A DNA stretch of 64,000 nt from positions 124,001-188,000 of IMG/VR virus record IMGVR_UViG_3300025133_000022. One strand, written 5' to 3'. This DNA is from a virus. The notes below the pieces were generated by a model, which worked only from the letters and a program-made list of their open reading frames with translations, did no database searches and was not told the DNA's origin. A program made the translations under genes and the position numbers. Shown here piece after piece: positions 37,101-45,200 of the stretch (the first letter of the stretch is position 1; every line of letters starts with the position of its first letter).

Positions 37101-37120
37101 TCCATGGTCTTGGTTGGCAT
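28106..37120 (-). CDS. Giant baseplate hub protein with M23 peptidase and hydrophobic segments, 3004 aa
   Basis: The start is ATG 37120 (TGATG, GGGAGAG upstream). Residues 1-230 look like a beta domain of tail proteins. An M23 zinc endopeptidase lies at about 430-690: MHWGTDIGAGD (H about 461, Asp four residues on), SHGNNLSMYMHLGG (about 580-595) and HLHFEYW (about 675); M23 enzymes cut peptidoglycan cross-links. Hub-like domains (gp27/XkdQ type) occur near 1830-1990 (LRPGLNVQLRVGYSNDPDLL, LINGRVVDVTW) and 2400-2710 (ILGNPRIRPWDVGILSD). Hydrophobic stretches near 2065, 2270, 2845 and 2885 could enter a membrane. Most likely the central hub that opens the cell wall at injection. Confidence 0.82.
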   Translation of the reverse strand: MPTKTMDQFEPTYGYRKNVFVINDIDLVVPPTNIDIQIEDLVWQWRALRQRATTKVPSGHGQVAVSITIPFTGPMVLDMHRLVVEFRHSPFCYVENRFLRETIVPHWPYSQAMAFTMTGLNVAPMQGSSDTWIMQLDLTWFNYFPYVHNWLYRKDWHTLPVTGETSHTKGSGIETTIGWDAKAGQKKQKHTILPKLGNSDNEIRSWSAVQGQYQDRQELTIEQMEEFHQGEIFDLLPLPDKMAQSEFVQRPAQSRIYTRYINLLQRDALMKAFSIDVEKEILTSTLWGALFSAVLYRNDRHTFGLHSGPPASTEELYREWKLLRNGIVAKMNSVHGGALFHFFAYKEVRLPAEWTGMISDAHKETLRVAKDKLPSAGGTEVDGWELRFDPTDTFHVDRVKVRRRFSSALGKDGSPRVSPVGYSNEDVPMPVDEVRVTDTVHWRSAATRSRLAGRPTGGSMHWGTDIGAGDRDRNKPDVLVPIYAVEAGTVSHIQLTDSSSGGSWKLAYLNDTELTSLPFDQEDFEVSIKAIVPEVNFRGANVTREFGETFPVGSFVKSIKYRNAWYYVEAPSAGNYIQMSHGNNLSMYMHLGGVSEAAMNSLNATEEIPAGTLIGWMSGSGPMNEAFKANAIVEARKEYLTSGSNGYQYISRTSNQNFWDNPSGERSSVWHYQTHLHFEYWESEDLGVGIDPPWTGTPALKEDWKRSSRMVPVDLSGPLETSVAGSYELTASPSFTTPTQTTVKEDIAEEAKEGNISNEELQSVGQILDNLWRDGWLYYDRDSKITNVWWKHHKLLVGPGNEEQLEKGFYSDPTVLTAVAGGLRHIVANIPILGYEFPTQQHLGSIEPFYSFEFCSVDFEGSGTQRLAGVSKQTEVLLAMRGLLHANARNFRGITDSWCVAVDSFVTRLLGTFSPDDIQIATYNNVTEAGEEPVIADIEVLRRAMVTRSNSMTVQGHPGMSCHTIELSETNPYVGEAINGTAPAVEDLEVAYSKVLNAVYKLAFKDEAAELLQQVLIAQLAGANTYRQESDEFGQFELSYVTSPLLVEDDNVALYRDKSDNDWIIFGDDFSSLANGPDSIGNIVGAGTSLPESSIFSNLNAVPLDQVFGGVPQSGGAGGHQGDAWRAAYAQVAKEGRPVAAPTASSVPDENITPKEFDISALLQASQDTQVLGKVPMEKILDYWTMIHKTIQTASAILAESDDQLAYGTVQAGGNTIDFVQDELYELPVQPNLFKGYQLYLATVAAVNPYPGPSSSNQTKPLEESLATGAVVEHLVENQNWLQWHPQNGLTSVDLKKLQTGFGAGYAGGLVGWGALGTIVERPVSFIWATVVNGGDKALKTKFGQWNDSDRGIYADFWAEMHDDVLTDIANNYMWQLPVRDLVEERFKSYVSSTIFGDILGTVAGEGGSPVFASTTEQLKKTAASCGDFQFDRFFDMPKYVMTERGTTSDNIREASKENQDIGIAQPSDIPKGQIAVPILLPDGASWDWFFFNKQEGIWPPGGPFIWHAEASLESKKIEYFKSLFARYACDLLNDYDVLKAFGLQGLSRVNKRARIQGSPALPDMDLPHHPYYGDIAACPPDFYMWNMYEDGDAHNRTVITAIQDVMGDIVSNCYNSMKKIESGGSYEPSGDRYVQEPATDDRISLPQYYNAEATDTGKKGATGFPFYPNPESTEAISEHIGNITNAVDALQSEAEEARMGTEKDSTKPELSISIEEAKALSSVHVEDVRLSNFEGAFGQGGGVQYPRRVTAAQYNELQDAVASVDQMFGSRSGYLDQKEIPENLADRLRGTLVERESDPSHRFNKESLNKLALNSANDIFGRKRRMSRAYPTFKLFFVEEDEFESRLLNFDDFFSYNGVTSFTVEQNRKSPADHAVVSLLNVAGTLDGTKRDAVVDLDYFSDSSKINIPGEASKLSGDSVNEGSALDQPFGALVLRPGLNVQLRVGYSNDPDLLEVLINGRVVDVTWNQGGDRAEILVQSFGTELQQAIKGTSAANDSRAFATTHQLLGAMMLEPELQHFGRWEFGQLYQVGEGQDARLDFVDYSRKGFLGAFKATNRVTDWMLNNPIITATLAIGGAAVLGRIPGVGRLLRPAAGLARTGAVATRGVKNFSWVSKWLGTLGVNGPGTAFYRSALTNIVGKRIGVATTVANKVVQADIRAVSRLVKNQQALRGMALRDAGGTAGRALVRESQRIQANAIRRAAVGSIDDAARALAKADAEIANLVLKGQWMSHPMQQIAGQSVGLLRSVGIKPISRVWGGIWYRAPLLVGGVSISALPLAGLDWAFSELYDASVGRIKAYFRQKQVSLFLSPQDDNLFPPHPKDYMEIYDKSWTKVWEDMKMWVVKTGVSAFVTDDELGYQAARWFGNKPALDKRVAPASCSFRLISTTIWDVFHEMSLRHPGWIYAARPYGHAFRYTMFFGVPSQRYWSQPGDNEFVRRANDLNEVLGNSSVDMNEYRRLYGDVVDDGYTSLLLEDFDANLDEEAIVAASVDRNSANDMVTNTVYVNDPATQQSVPVEITTGTVYETDPVDVDKIKSSLSQLTYTPRAMKEYLRALNLRFKPFRRYHSVTSEHDIVWNGLMSSENAVHNAVDVTYFEENAKFGDSPASSAMFKAHAFIPEHDLRVLPLQPSYNVRGYQMAMRYGVGSLLHTMREMYRGEIVILGNPRIRPWDVGILSDSYNDMVGPFEVEQIVHQFSHETGFISEIKPSAMVIANETSSWPVLEAIKVAALAVRDVEDQYEGLGATDPGARFRFLDWVLGFGAGNDSSSLQGALDLGTPHAATEYRKYLEERAAELRPFDPFANPKTGKSDLEEIREIEDELGSVKRGLTQFTGGALGVATGALALKGIPWVFGAAGKTVPKFLRMQSGTAMGVMGILGAGGAVFAGNRLTPSLTWLLGSPILFLQALRGDSIMLVPLMKNGNPIVSGVNLTDPSMIWNNFKGDLGRWVEDTLDGTRDLTDIWRLYGKHAWRRNEHLKRTFDANSDVWNQNKQLYAELTGES
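29545..29574. repeat. Perfect 12-bp intragenic inverted repeat
   Basis: CTGTTCCCGTTG (29545-29556) and CAACGGGAACAG (29563-29574), 6-nt loop TGATTT, inside the giant hub gene, encoding the stretch around PVEITTGTVYE. No U run. Confidence 0.9.
36407..36436. repeat. Perfect 10-bp intragenic inverted repeat
   Basis: CAAGGGGAGA (36407-36416) and TCTCCCCTTG (36427-36436), 10-nt A-rich loop, near the 5' part of the giant hub gene. Confidence 0.85.
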
Positions 37121-40100
37121 CAATACTCTCCCATTAGTCGATCAGTATAAGATCTCGTGATTGGACGTCTAGTGTCATTAATTCTAACTGACCCAGCAGC
37201 ATTACCTCCAGTCATCGCCCCTACGTACTTCATAGCTCCGTTGAGCCCGAATCCGTTTGGCAACACACCTTTGATTTGATAACTGCTTGGGCGCGACATA
37301 TACGCACCACCACTATTGATTGGCCTGTCTATCATACCATAATCACTTGACGGCCTGCCAAGACTTTCTGGCGCTATGTGACCTCCACTGTTTTTAAATA
37401 AACTTCCTTGAGCAATAGCATTGCTAACTTGAGGAGAGGTGTACTCTCCGGGTGCTGAAAGAGGAGTGGCAGCATAGCCTGGCGTGCCAATCGCACCCAT
37501 TGCAAACATACTTGCAGCTGCACCCATTGCGATGGGCGCAGCCATCCTTTTGTCAAGCTTGTCTATGAGGTTGGTGATTTGCCCAAGCCCTTTAGAAAAA
37601 CCAGCCATACCATGTTGAGGAGAATCACTAAACGCAGCCATACCAGCAGTTTCCATATTGGAGCCTGCTAGAGCTTGGATAAACATATTGGGACCAGCAG
37701 AAAAAGCATGCGACATAGCCTTAGCAGTGCCAGGCATATTGGTTCCGGCAGCTACAGCAGAGTTGGCCACCTTCAGAGACGCATCTACAAAATTGTCAAT
37801 ATTGACGCTAAGCGTCCTACCCTTCGTAATTTCAGCAGCCCACTGGCCGGTCCTGCCCTCCCCTACAATATCACCAACTTTAAAGCTGGTGTTCTGGTTA
37901 TGAAAAATCTTATTCTTTAGAACATTGCGAAGCTCCTCAGCAGAATCTTGAGAAGGACTGGACATTAGCCGCTCAACGGCTCCACCCACCTCTTCGGCAA
38001 GAGGTACAAATACTTTCAGCTTCTTAGCCTTGAGAAGTACGTTCTCCTCAAGGGCACCAAGGATATCTCGATGCGCACGAATCTGATCAATATTGGCTCC
38101 ATAGTTGCCAAGAGCCTCGTGCAACCCACGAAGACGAACGTCCATCGCACCAGTTTGCTGCGAAATACCCATCTCCTTCATCATGTCTTGCACAATTTTA
38201 TCATCTAGGCCCCCACCAAGAGTATCTCCATAAGAAACCATACCCTTCTTGATAGCAGTACCCACACCGCCTTTAAGCACACGACTTTGAAGCTCCATAG
38301 CTAAACGCGCAGGATCCCCGACTTGTGCAGCAAGTCTCCTTCTCACTATTGCGCTAGTCTTGGGATCAAGCATCATGCTAAGTGCTGTATCACCATCCAT
38401 ATCCATGAATGCTTGAGGCGCAAGTCCAATGTCACCAGCTGCAGTAAGTACACGAGGCACAATCATGCGACCACCACCCTGCCCACCGGTAAATTGATCA
38501 ATATTGTCAATCAGAGTGCGAAAAAACTTGCGATTAGCATCATTGCCTTTGTCACCAGTAGCTGCTGCAATATCGGCGAAGCTTTTAATATCTTTGCGAA
38601 AGATACTTTTCATGAACTCTTCACCTCGCATCTGCTTAAACTGCTGATCGCCAGCAGCATCCAAACCACTAAAAACCTGGAGTTGCGCTCCTTTGATTTT
38701 ATTAAAAAAAGCATCAGTACCTTGAAGAGCACTAACTTCTCGTAGATCACGGAACACTTGGGACATAAAAACATTACCTGCAGAAATAAGAGGATGTCGT
38801 CCACTCACGCGAATAAGACCGCTGCCAAGCCTTTTGTTTCCTGCTTTATGTTCCATTCCTGTAAAGAACATGCGAGCACTCTCAGCCAATTGCTTACTGC
38901 TAGTGCCACCAGCTTTCTGACCATGAAGTTCGCTTAGCATCATGGTCGCGTCAGCAAATACAGCAGTGCCACCAGTACTTCTAAAAAGTTGGTTAGCTAC
39001 ACGACCCTGCTGGCGGCTAGTAAAGCCAGCGCCAGTAGTAAGGTTATAAGAACTAACTCTAGGAGAACTACTGCCCCGAACCTTGCCACGAGCAAGGTTC
39101 GCAATACTGGTACTCATAAGATCCAAAGCATTACTGCGCCAAGTCTTGAGACTTTCACGCAGAGGGTCACCACCTGTAGTAGCATGATCGGCCAAACGCT
39201 TTTGCAAACCACTCACAAGCTGACCATACGCAGCACTGACCTCTTTGCTTTGCCCTCCAGCAATTCGCACACTAGTCCCACTGCCAGCCTCATAGGCTTC
39301 CATGCCTGGCATATACATACTGCTAGATCCAAAAACATCCTGAACGGCTCTGCCAATGTGCGCAGGAGCGTCACTAAAATCTAAAATGGCTCCTTGCTTC
39401 TGAGTACGCAACCAATCTGTCATCTGTCCAGTTGACCTGCCACCCTCAGTGAAAGCGTCACCAAACTGACTGTACTTGAGGCGCGTAGCACCTCTTTCGG
39501 TGAAAGCGTCTACAGCATTACGATGCCCAGTGACACTGCGCCCCATACCCATCATTTGCTCAGCGAGAGCATAGTGACGACCAAAGCCAATTTTATTAGT
39601 ATAGATGCCAGCAACTGCGTCAACAGACTGCTCTTTGCTCATACCTAGCTGAAGCATGCGTTCGTATGCTGTCTGAGCGAATCTGCGTTCAAGACCAACA
39701 CGCGCAGCACCCCAGTCTCCGGCGGATGGGCCAACTTGAACCGTGTCAATAAAACTAACAAGTCCGCGTCTCATCGCCGCAAGAGCATCAGCGCTTCCAG
39801 CACCAAGTCCACGAACCATCTTCTGAAGTTTCGCCTGGTCAATTCCGCCTTTACCAACACCTCCGCCCTCTGCCCCATGGTATACGCCAGCAAGCATCAT
39901 TCCAATATTCTTAGCACCAACACCACGCTGCTGCATTAATTCAAATGCAGCTTGAGCGTAAATCTGATGTCCCTGCTTGCCTAGCATACCTCCACCAGCA
40001 TCTGAAAGAGCCTGCGCTCGAGCACGCAATGTTTTGTGGTTTACGCCAAACATTTTTGCGGTTCCCGCTATTTGGTGTGTAAAACCAAAAGTACCTTTGC

Positions 40101-42243
40101 TAAACATGTCACTACTAATGTACGCAGCACCATACTTCATGTCTCCCAATCCAGAAAGTTCTGAAGCAAGCTCACCCAGCCTTTTGTCTTGTCTGTACAG
40201 ACGGTCAATACCTGCTTGCCCGATATTCTCCATGTTGCCTTTAAAGCTAGCGCTAAACATTTTAAGAAAATCCATCTTTCTAATCTGTTGGCCACGAAAA
40301 TAAATCATGTCTTTCTTGTAACTGATGCCAGTACGATCTAAAGCAATATCAAGAGCTTCAGTAGCTGGATCCCGAGGTAAGTACTTTCTGCCGGAACCAG
40401 TCTCTCCAACATACAAATTCTGAGCCAATTCTTCTGGAGTGAATTTACCATTGCCTGCAAGAATGCGTGTCAATGTTTCACTAGCCGCATAAGCGTGTTT
40501 CTCTGGATTGAGAACAGAGAATTGAATAGGCTTACTTACTCTGTGAGACACTCCAGTGACCCCCATGCCAGAATCACCATAAGACTTACTTAAATGACCA
40601 GCATTAGAAAAATCAACAACCATCATCTTGTTTAAACCACCAGACGCATGAGAACCCCAACCCTGAGACACTTCACTAATGGCACGGTGTCGAAGCACTC
40701 CCGGACTGAGTTTACTCTCTCCAGGGCGAGTAAACTTATTTCGAAGACGATCTAAAGAAACATCAGAAGCCTGCCCAACACCACCTAGGTAAGCACCCCC
40801 AAACGTACGAAGAGAATCAAGAGAGTAGCTACTTCGACCAAGGACTTGCGCTTCACGCGCAGTGATAGGAAGCTGGTGTCTGTCGACAGCAAACTTGCCA
40901 TACGCACTCTGAAGAGCGCTAAAGCCACTTTTCGCTCTAAGGCCTAGTACAGATCTACGCTCCTGCCCAAAGCCAGTAACAAGGCGCTTAGCGCCTACAG
41001 CACCACCCTCAAAATCACCTCCAGAACCAAGCTGAGCAATAAAACGCATCGCCTCACCAGAGTCCATTGCTCCAAAAGTATGCCCAAACACTGCATTCGC
41101 ACCAAGTGCTATTTGTCGACGTATATGTCTTCCGATATACCCAGAAGTCATAGCTGCACGATCAACGTGTTGAGTAGCCATGCCCATATTTTCCCTAAAC
41201 GCCTTCCAGTCAACGCGTCCTTTCGCTGCACGAGAACCAATGTCTTGAATAAGATAATCAGAAAAACTAGTCAATGCTCCGCCAGCCCTAAGCTGTCCAA
41301 CCGTCATGTTTGCAGCATCAAGTCCTTGTTGCCTAACAAGCTGGTGTGCGTTTTGAACATTCATGGCATGTTTTGGAGTCGAGTAAAGAGTGTTGAAACT
41401 CTGACCACTGCGAAACAATCCATGCTCGTGTAAGGGTACGCTAGCTACCCATTGTCCACGATTCAAAATTTGTGCTTGCCTAAACTGCCTGCCGCCTTCA
41501 GTAAAAGAGGCAACACGCATTTTGTAATCACCTTGAGACAGGTGGGCATTCAGACGCAAAGCCCTTCGTTCCCAAGGTTTGAGAGCTTCTTTAGCTTGCC
41601 TCCTGCTAAGTAAGGTTCCAACATCAATAGAATTGTAAGCAACACCGCCTTTTGGGATTGAAAAATTAGGAGACTGAAGCTGACCGCTGATGTTTCTAAA
41701 TTCACTTAAATTCTCTTCCCATTTTAAAAGAGTCTCGGCAGAACCACTATCAAGAAGAGATCTAGTAACTTTCTCGGCAAACTCTTCTACAGAGTTTGGA
41801 CTAGCCTCACTAAGCAAACGGCTAATCTCTCCTTTCAGAGAGCTAACGGCAGAAGCATTAAGACCACTAGCAGGATCTTCAAGTGTTACGGAAAGTGTCT
41901 GAAGAAGTGCATTGTGTTGCTCTACGGTGCCAATGATTTTGCGTAACTCATCAGAATCACCAAGCCCTCTTTTAATTTTATCAACAACTTTGGCTGCACG
42001 CTCACTTCTGGCTTGTTGAGACTTTCGAGCTGCAAGGCCTTTGGCCTTGCCAATAGCCTGAGAAGGCGTAGCTTTAGAAAGAGGGTTGTTTAACGCCTCG
42101 TTTCTTTTAAGGTGTCTTTGCCCATGCCAAATACCAACAGCTACAGGGCTTAACCCTACGGCAGTCTTAAGTAGCGAAACACCACTTTGAACAGTGGTGT
42201 CAGCATCTTCGTGAAACTGGTTAAAGCGATCATTAGTAGCCAC
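37120..42243 (-). CDS. Giant virion protein with RNA-polymerase-like DxDGD motif (or tape measure), 1707 aa
   Basis: GTG start with GGAGAG about 9 nt upstream; it overlaps the preceding gene by 11 nt. Position between the chaperone-like genes and the hub is that of a tape measure protein. However, residues 1281-1285 read DMDGD (38389-38403), within APQAFMDMDGDTALSMML, and GRHPLIS (R about 1149) lies upstream; two-barrel RNA polymerases have RxP followed by D-x-D-G-D, the latter holding catalytic magnesium. YGDSGMGVTG (D about 557) might belong to a first barrel, but its paired lysines are not evident. A hydrophobic segment lies near 1567-1585. The C-terminus resembles that of the next giant protein. 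Virion location likely; polymerase function is a hypothesis. Confidence 0.5.
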   Translation of the reverse strand: MATNDRFNQFHEDADTTVQSGVSLLKTAVGLSPVAVGIWHGQRHLKRNEALNNPLSKATPSQAIGKAKGLAARKSQQARSERAAKVVDKIKRGLGDSDELRKIIGTVEQHNALLQTLSVTLEDPASGLNASAVSSLKGEISRLLSEASPNSVEEFAEKVTRSLLDSGSAETLLKWEENLSEFRNISGQLQSPNFSIPKGGVAYNSIDVGTLLSRRQAKEALKPWERRALRLNAHLSQGDYKMRVASFTEGGRQFRQAQILNRGQWVASVPLHEHGLFRSGQSFNTLYSTPKHAMNVQNAHQLVRQQGLDAANMTVGQLRAGGALTSFSDYLIQDIGSRAAKGRVDWKAFRENMGMATQHVDRAAMTSGYIGRHIRRQIALGANAVFGHTFGAMDSGEAMRFIAQLGSGGDFEGGAVGAKRLVTGFGQERRSVLGLRAKSGFSALQSAYGKFAVDRHQLPITAREAQVLGRSSYSLDSLRTFGGAYLGGVGQASDVSLDRLRNKFTRPGESKLSPGVLRHRAISEVSQGWGSHASGGLNKMMVVDFSNAGHLSKSYGDSGMGVTGVSHRVSKPIQFSVLNPEKHAYAASETLTRILAGNGKFTPEELAQNLYVGETGSGRKYLPRDPATEALDIALDRTGISYKKDMIYFRGQQIRKMDFLKMFSASFKGNMENIGQAGIDRLYRQDKRLGELASELSGLGDMKYGAAYISSDMFSKGTFGFTHQIAGTAKMFGVNHKTLRARAQALSDAGGGMLGKQGHQIYAQAAFELMQQRGVGAKNIGMMLAGVYHGAEGGGVGKGGIDQAKLQKMVRGLGAGSADALAAMRRGLVSFIDTVQVGPSAGDWGAARVGLERRFAQTAYERMLQLGMSKEQSVDAVAGIYTNKIGFGRHYALAEQMMGMGRSVTGHRNAVDAFTERGATRLKYSQFGDAFTEGGRSTGQMTDWLRTQKQGAILDFSDAPAHIGRAVQDVFGSSSMYMPGMEAYEAGSGTSVRIAGGQSKEVSAAYGQLVSGLQKRLADHATTGGDPLRESLKTWRSNALDLMSTSIANLARGKVRGSSSPRVSSYNLTTGAGFTSRQQGRVANQLFRSTGGTAVFADATMMLSELHGQKAGGTSSKQLAESARMFFTGMEHKAGNKRLGSGLIRVSGRHPLISAGNVFMSQVFRDLREVSALQGTDAFFNKIKGAQLQVFSGLDAAGDQQFKQMRGEEFMKSIFRKDIKSFADIAAATGDKGNDANRKFFRTLIDNIDQFTGGQGGGRMIVPRVLTAAGDIGLAPQAFMDMDGDTALSMMLDPKTSAIVRRRLAAQVGDPARLAMELQSRVLKGGVGTAIKKGMVSYGDTLGGGLDDKIVQDMMKEMGISQQTGAMDVRLRGLHEALGNYGANIDQIRAHRDILGALEENVLLKAKKLKVFVPLAEEVGGAVERLMSSPSQDSAEELRNVLKNKIFHNQNTSFKVGDIVGEGRTGQWAAEITKGRTLSVNIDNFVDASLKVANSAVAAGTNMPGTAKAMSHAFSAGPNMFIQALAGSNMETAGMAAFSDSPQHGMAGFSKGLGQITNLIDKLDKRMAAPIAMGAAASMFAMGAIGTPGYAATPLSAPGEYTSPQVSNAIAQGSLFKNSGGHIAPESLGRPSSDYGMIDRPINSGGAYMSRPSSYQIKGVLPNGFGLNGAMKYVGAMTGGNAAGSVRINDTRRPITRSYTDRLMGEY
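39077..39101. repeat. Perfect 10-bp intragenic inverted repeat
   Basis: CGAACCTTGC (39077-39086) and GCAAGGTTCG (39092-39101), 5-nt loop CACGA, within the 1707-aa gene. Confidence 0.85.
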
Positions 42244-45200
42244 TTAAGTATCTCTCCATTGCTGTGCCAATATCAATGGCACGGTTATCATTGTAATCAA
42301 CTTGTACAGTACTCATCATACCTTTCCATGGTGCTACATGCCAACTGCCACGACTTCCTGCAGTGCCAGTCATTTGAGTAAGTCCTCTACTCATAGCAGA
42401 ACCTATCGGAACCCCAGGTTTGTTTTGTTGTAAGAAATCTGTACTCCCGTCTAGCATAGGTTGTTGCATGCTTTTCTTGAGCTGTTTTTCCCATAAGCCG
42501 TAATCCGACAGCTCTGCACCCATCCTGTCGACATATCTAACCTGAATATCACTCATGTCGACATCCTCATGCCAACCCACCCAATCTTCGGAAGGCATTG
42601 GCCCTTCTAGAGATCCAGCAACACGTGCTTCTTGAGCAGCTAAATGCGAATCGCTAATAGCGTTATCAGCACCAGCCCAAAGATTCTCATCTCCAGAATC
42701 CATTCGGCTCCAAATTGCCTTGTAAAGGTGTTGTTGGTCGGCGGGAACCATCTCCATAATACGATGACGATCTTTACCAGAAGCATGAGCGAAAGCATTG
42801 AAGAATTTTCTTTCACTATCAGGAAGTGTCCAGTACATACTTAGAGAGCTCCCTTGAGGATTCACACCAGCACGAGTATTGGCTTGAGCCCAGCGGTACT
42901 GTGCTGCTGCACGAGAATCTCCAGAAAGTTCTGCCTGTTCGCGCAACCTTGCCCATTTTAGAAATTCTAATTTATCAAAGTACTCGTTTGCACTATCAGC
43001 CTTGTGTCTCCACAGAGGCTTACCTTCCCATCCCATCATATTTAAAGTGCTGTTCATGGCTGGTCGAAACCAATCGCGCCATGGCTTATCCCAAAAAGCC
43101 ATAGGTGTACCATATAGACGCTCGTACTCATACTGCTCAATAGCATCTCTGTCACTCATGAGTTTTTGCACGGGACGAAAGCCCATAGGTACGAGATATT
43201 CTCCTGGTGCTGTTACCCGACGTGCTGCTCGCTGTCCCGCAGCCCAAGCAGCTCGGGTTAATCCCGAGCCTGGTAGCCTGATAGCATTCTTGTGTAGTCT
43301 GTCATCACTAAATCCACTAACTTGCTCTGAGTGATTGCGATCCACTGCCTCCATGAAAGCAATTTGCTTCTCATTGTAAGCTCCCTCCATGCGCTGCTTG
43401 TACACAGCTTGCTTGTAAAGAGTGTATTCCTGAGAAAGTGGCGCTACGTCACTAAGGATGGCAAATCTAAATAAGGCGGGGTAAGCCTCTGGATCTACCC
43501 CTCGTAGTTCAGGGTGTAAGCCTGCATAGCCTGCACCTGGCAAGCGTCCTTCTCCCCATTCTATTGAGCGATATGGGTCTCCCCATTTGAACTTGTCTGG
43601 CAGCCAGCTAGGCATATTGTTGGCAAGCGGATTGCGACGATCTATCTCGCTACGCATTCTAGGAAAGACGCGACGCAAAAATTCATTTGAAAACAATGCA
43701 CCACCCATGTTCATCTCCCAGAAACGAACACGGCTGCTAGTCATCAAACTAGCATCTGCCAGCTGTTGGCTGTCAGCCGCCCAAACATCATCTCCAGTTA
43801 AGCCCTGCTGGATAACATTCTTAGCCCAGCCAGTCATACCTTCCAGCTCTCTGAATTGGTAAGACAAAAAACTCAATTGATTGGTAGCACTGTAAGGACT
43901 TGTCGGCACACCGTGATGAGCTCCCAAAGCTGTGGCTGGCTCAAAGCGCGACCCTTTGTACACATTTCCATACTCAAGCCCACCATCTTGTCCAGGACGA
44001 ATCCATTCGCCTGCATGCATAACTCTTGCAGGCTTGATTAGCCTGCCAATAGTACTTGAGAGCACACCGCCAATTATTGGCACGTCTGAAAACGCAGCAT
44101 TACTTATGGGATAAGGTCTATCCCAATACTGCTGTGTTTCTAATTCATAAGTAAAGTTTTGACGAATCCACTTGCCTAGGGGACTTATCTTGTCCTCATC
44201 TGCACCCCAAACACCTTTCTCGCGCACTCTGTTCATCATGAGAGAATACTGATGTGGTCTGTAATAGTCTGTTTCACCACCCTCGAATGGAGTGCCACCT
44301 GCTTCCCACCACCTACTTGATTTAACGGCAACCATTTTTCTGCCAGAATAGATGTCACGCAGATCGTCTGCAGTTTCCTTACTGCCTAACAGGCCACCAG
44401 TGAGAAGCTGATGTGTGCCAAAAATAGCAGCTCCGACACTTGCCCACTTGCCCAGCCGGCCTGCTGAACTGAATCCCATATCGCCAATTCGACGACGCAA
44501 AGCTTTGTCTGCACCGACATCTGCACCAAAGAAACTATAGTAGGCTTGAGTACCAAAACCTTTGGCTTCCTTCTTAAGGCGAGCAACCAGGTTGGGGGTG
44601 TCTCCATACTTGGCGCTAATGTCGCGCAACCTACGCTCTAGCGCTTCGTTCATAGGGTTGCCTTGCCTGTAGGTGTCCAGCTGCTCTTCAGCCCTGTAGA
44701 ATGCAGTATTGAGGTCTTGCATCATCTCTAAACGCTTGTTGTCATACACACTGGTGCGCAAGTGTTTCATCAAATCGCGTCGTTGCCGAAACCCTTCATG
44801 AGGTAGGTTGTTAGCCAAACCGCTAACATTTTTATAATAGAGATCTCGCACATTGCTGTTTGCCAATTGTACCTGACGGACTTTGTCTGCCTGTAAATCT
44901 AATTTCAAGCGCCTAGGTCCAGCAGACTCAAGCATCGTCTGGGCTAGACTCATATTGCGACCAGGCAAACTAACACTGGTGGCCATAATGCCACCAGTTG
45001 CTAACAGCGCACCAGTTTCCCAATCGGTACTTCCAGGAGCGAAACCCTCAAGGGTCCGACGCAAATAATTGAAAGGGTTCAGTGCATTGGCACGAGCGAC
45101 ATCCATGCTGACAGCACCGGTTGCAACCCCTTGCATAACGCCTTGATCAAACCCAGGAAGAATCATTTGGCCAAAGAAACTTGCAGCTGCAGCAAACATA

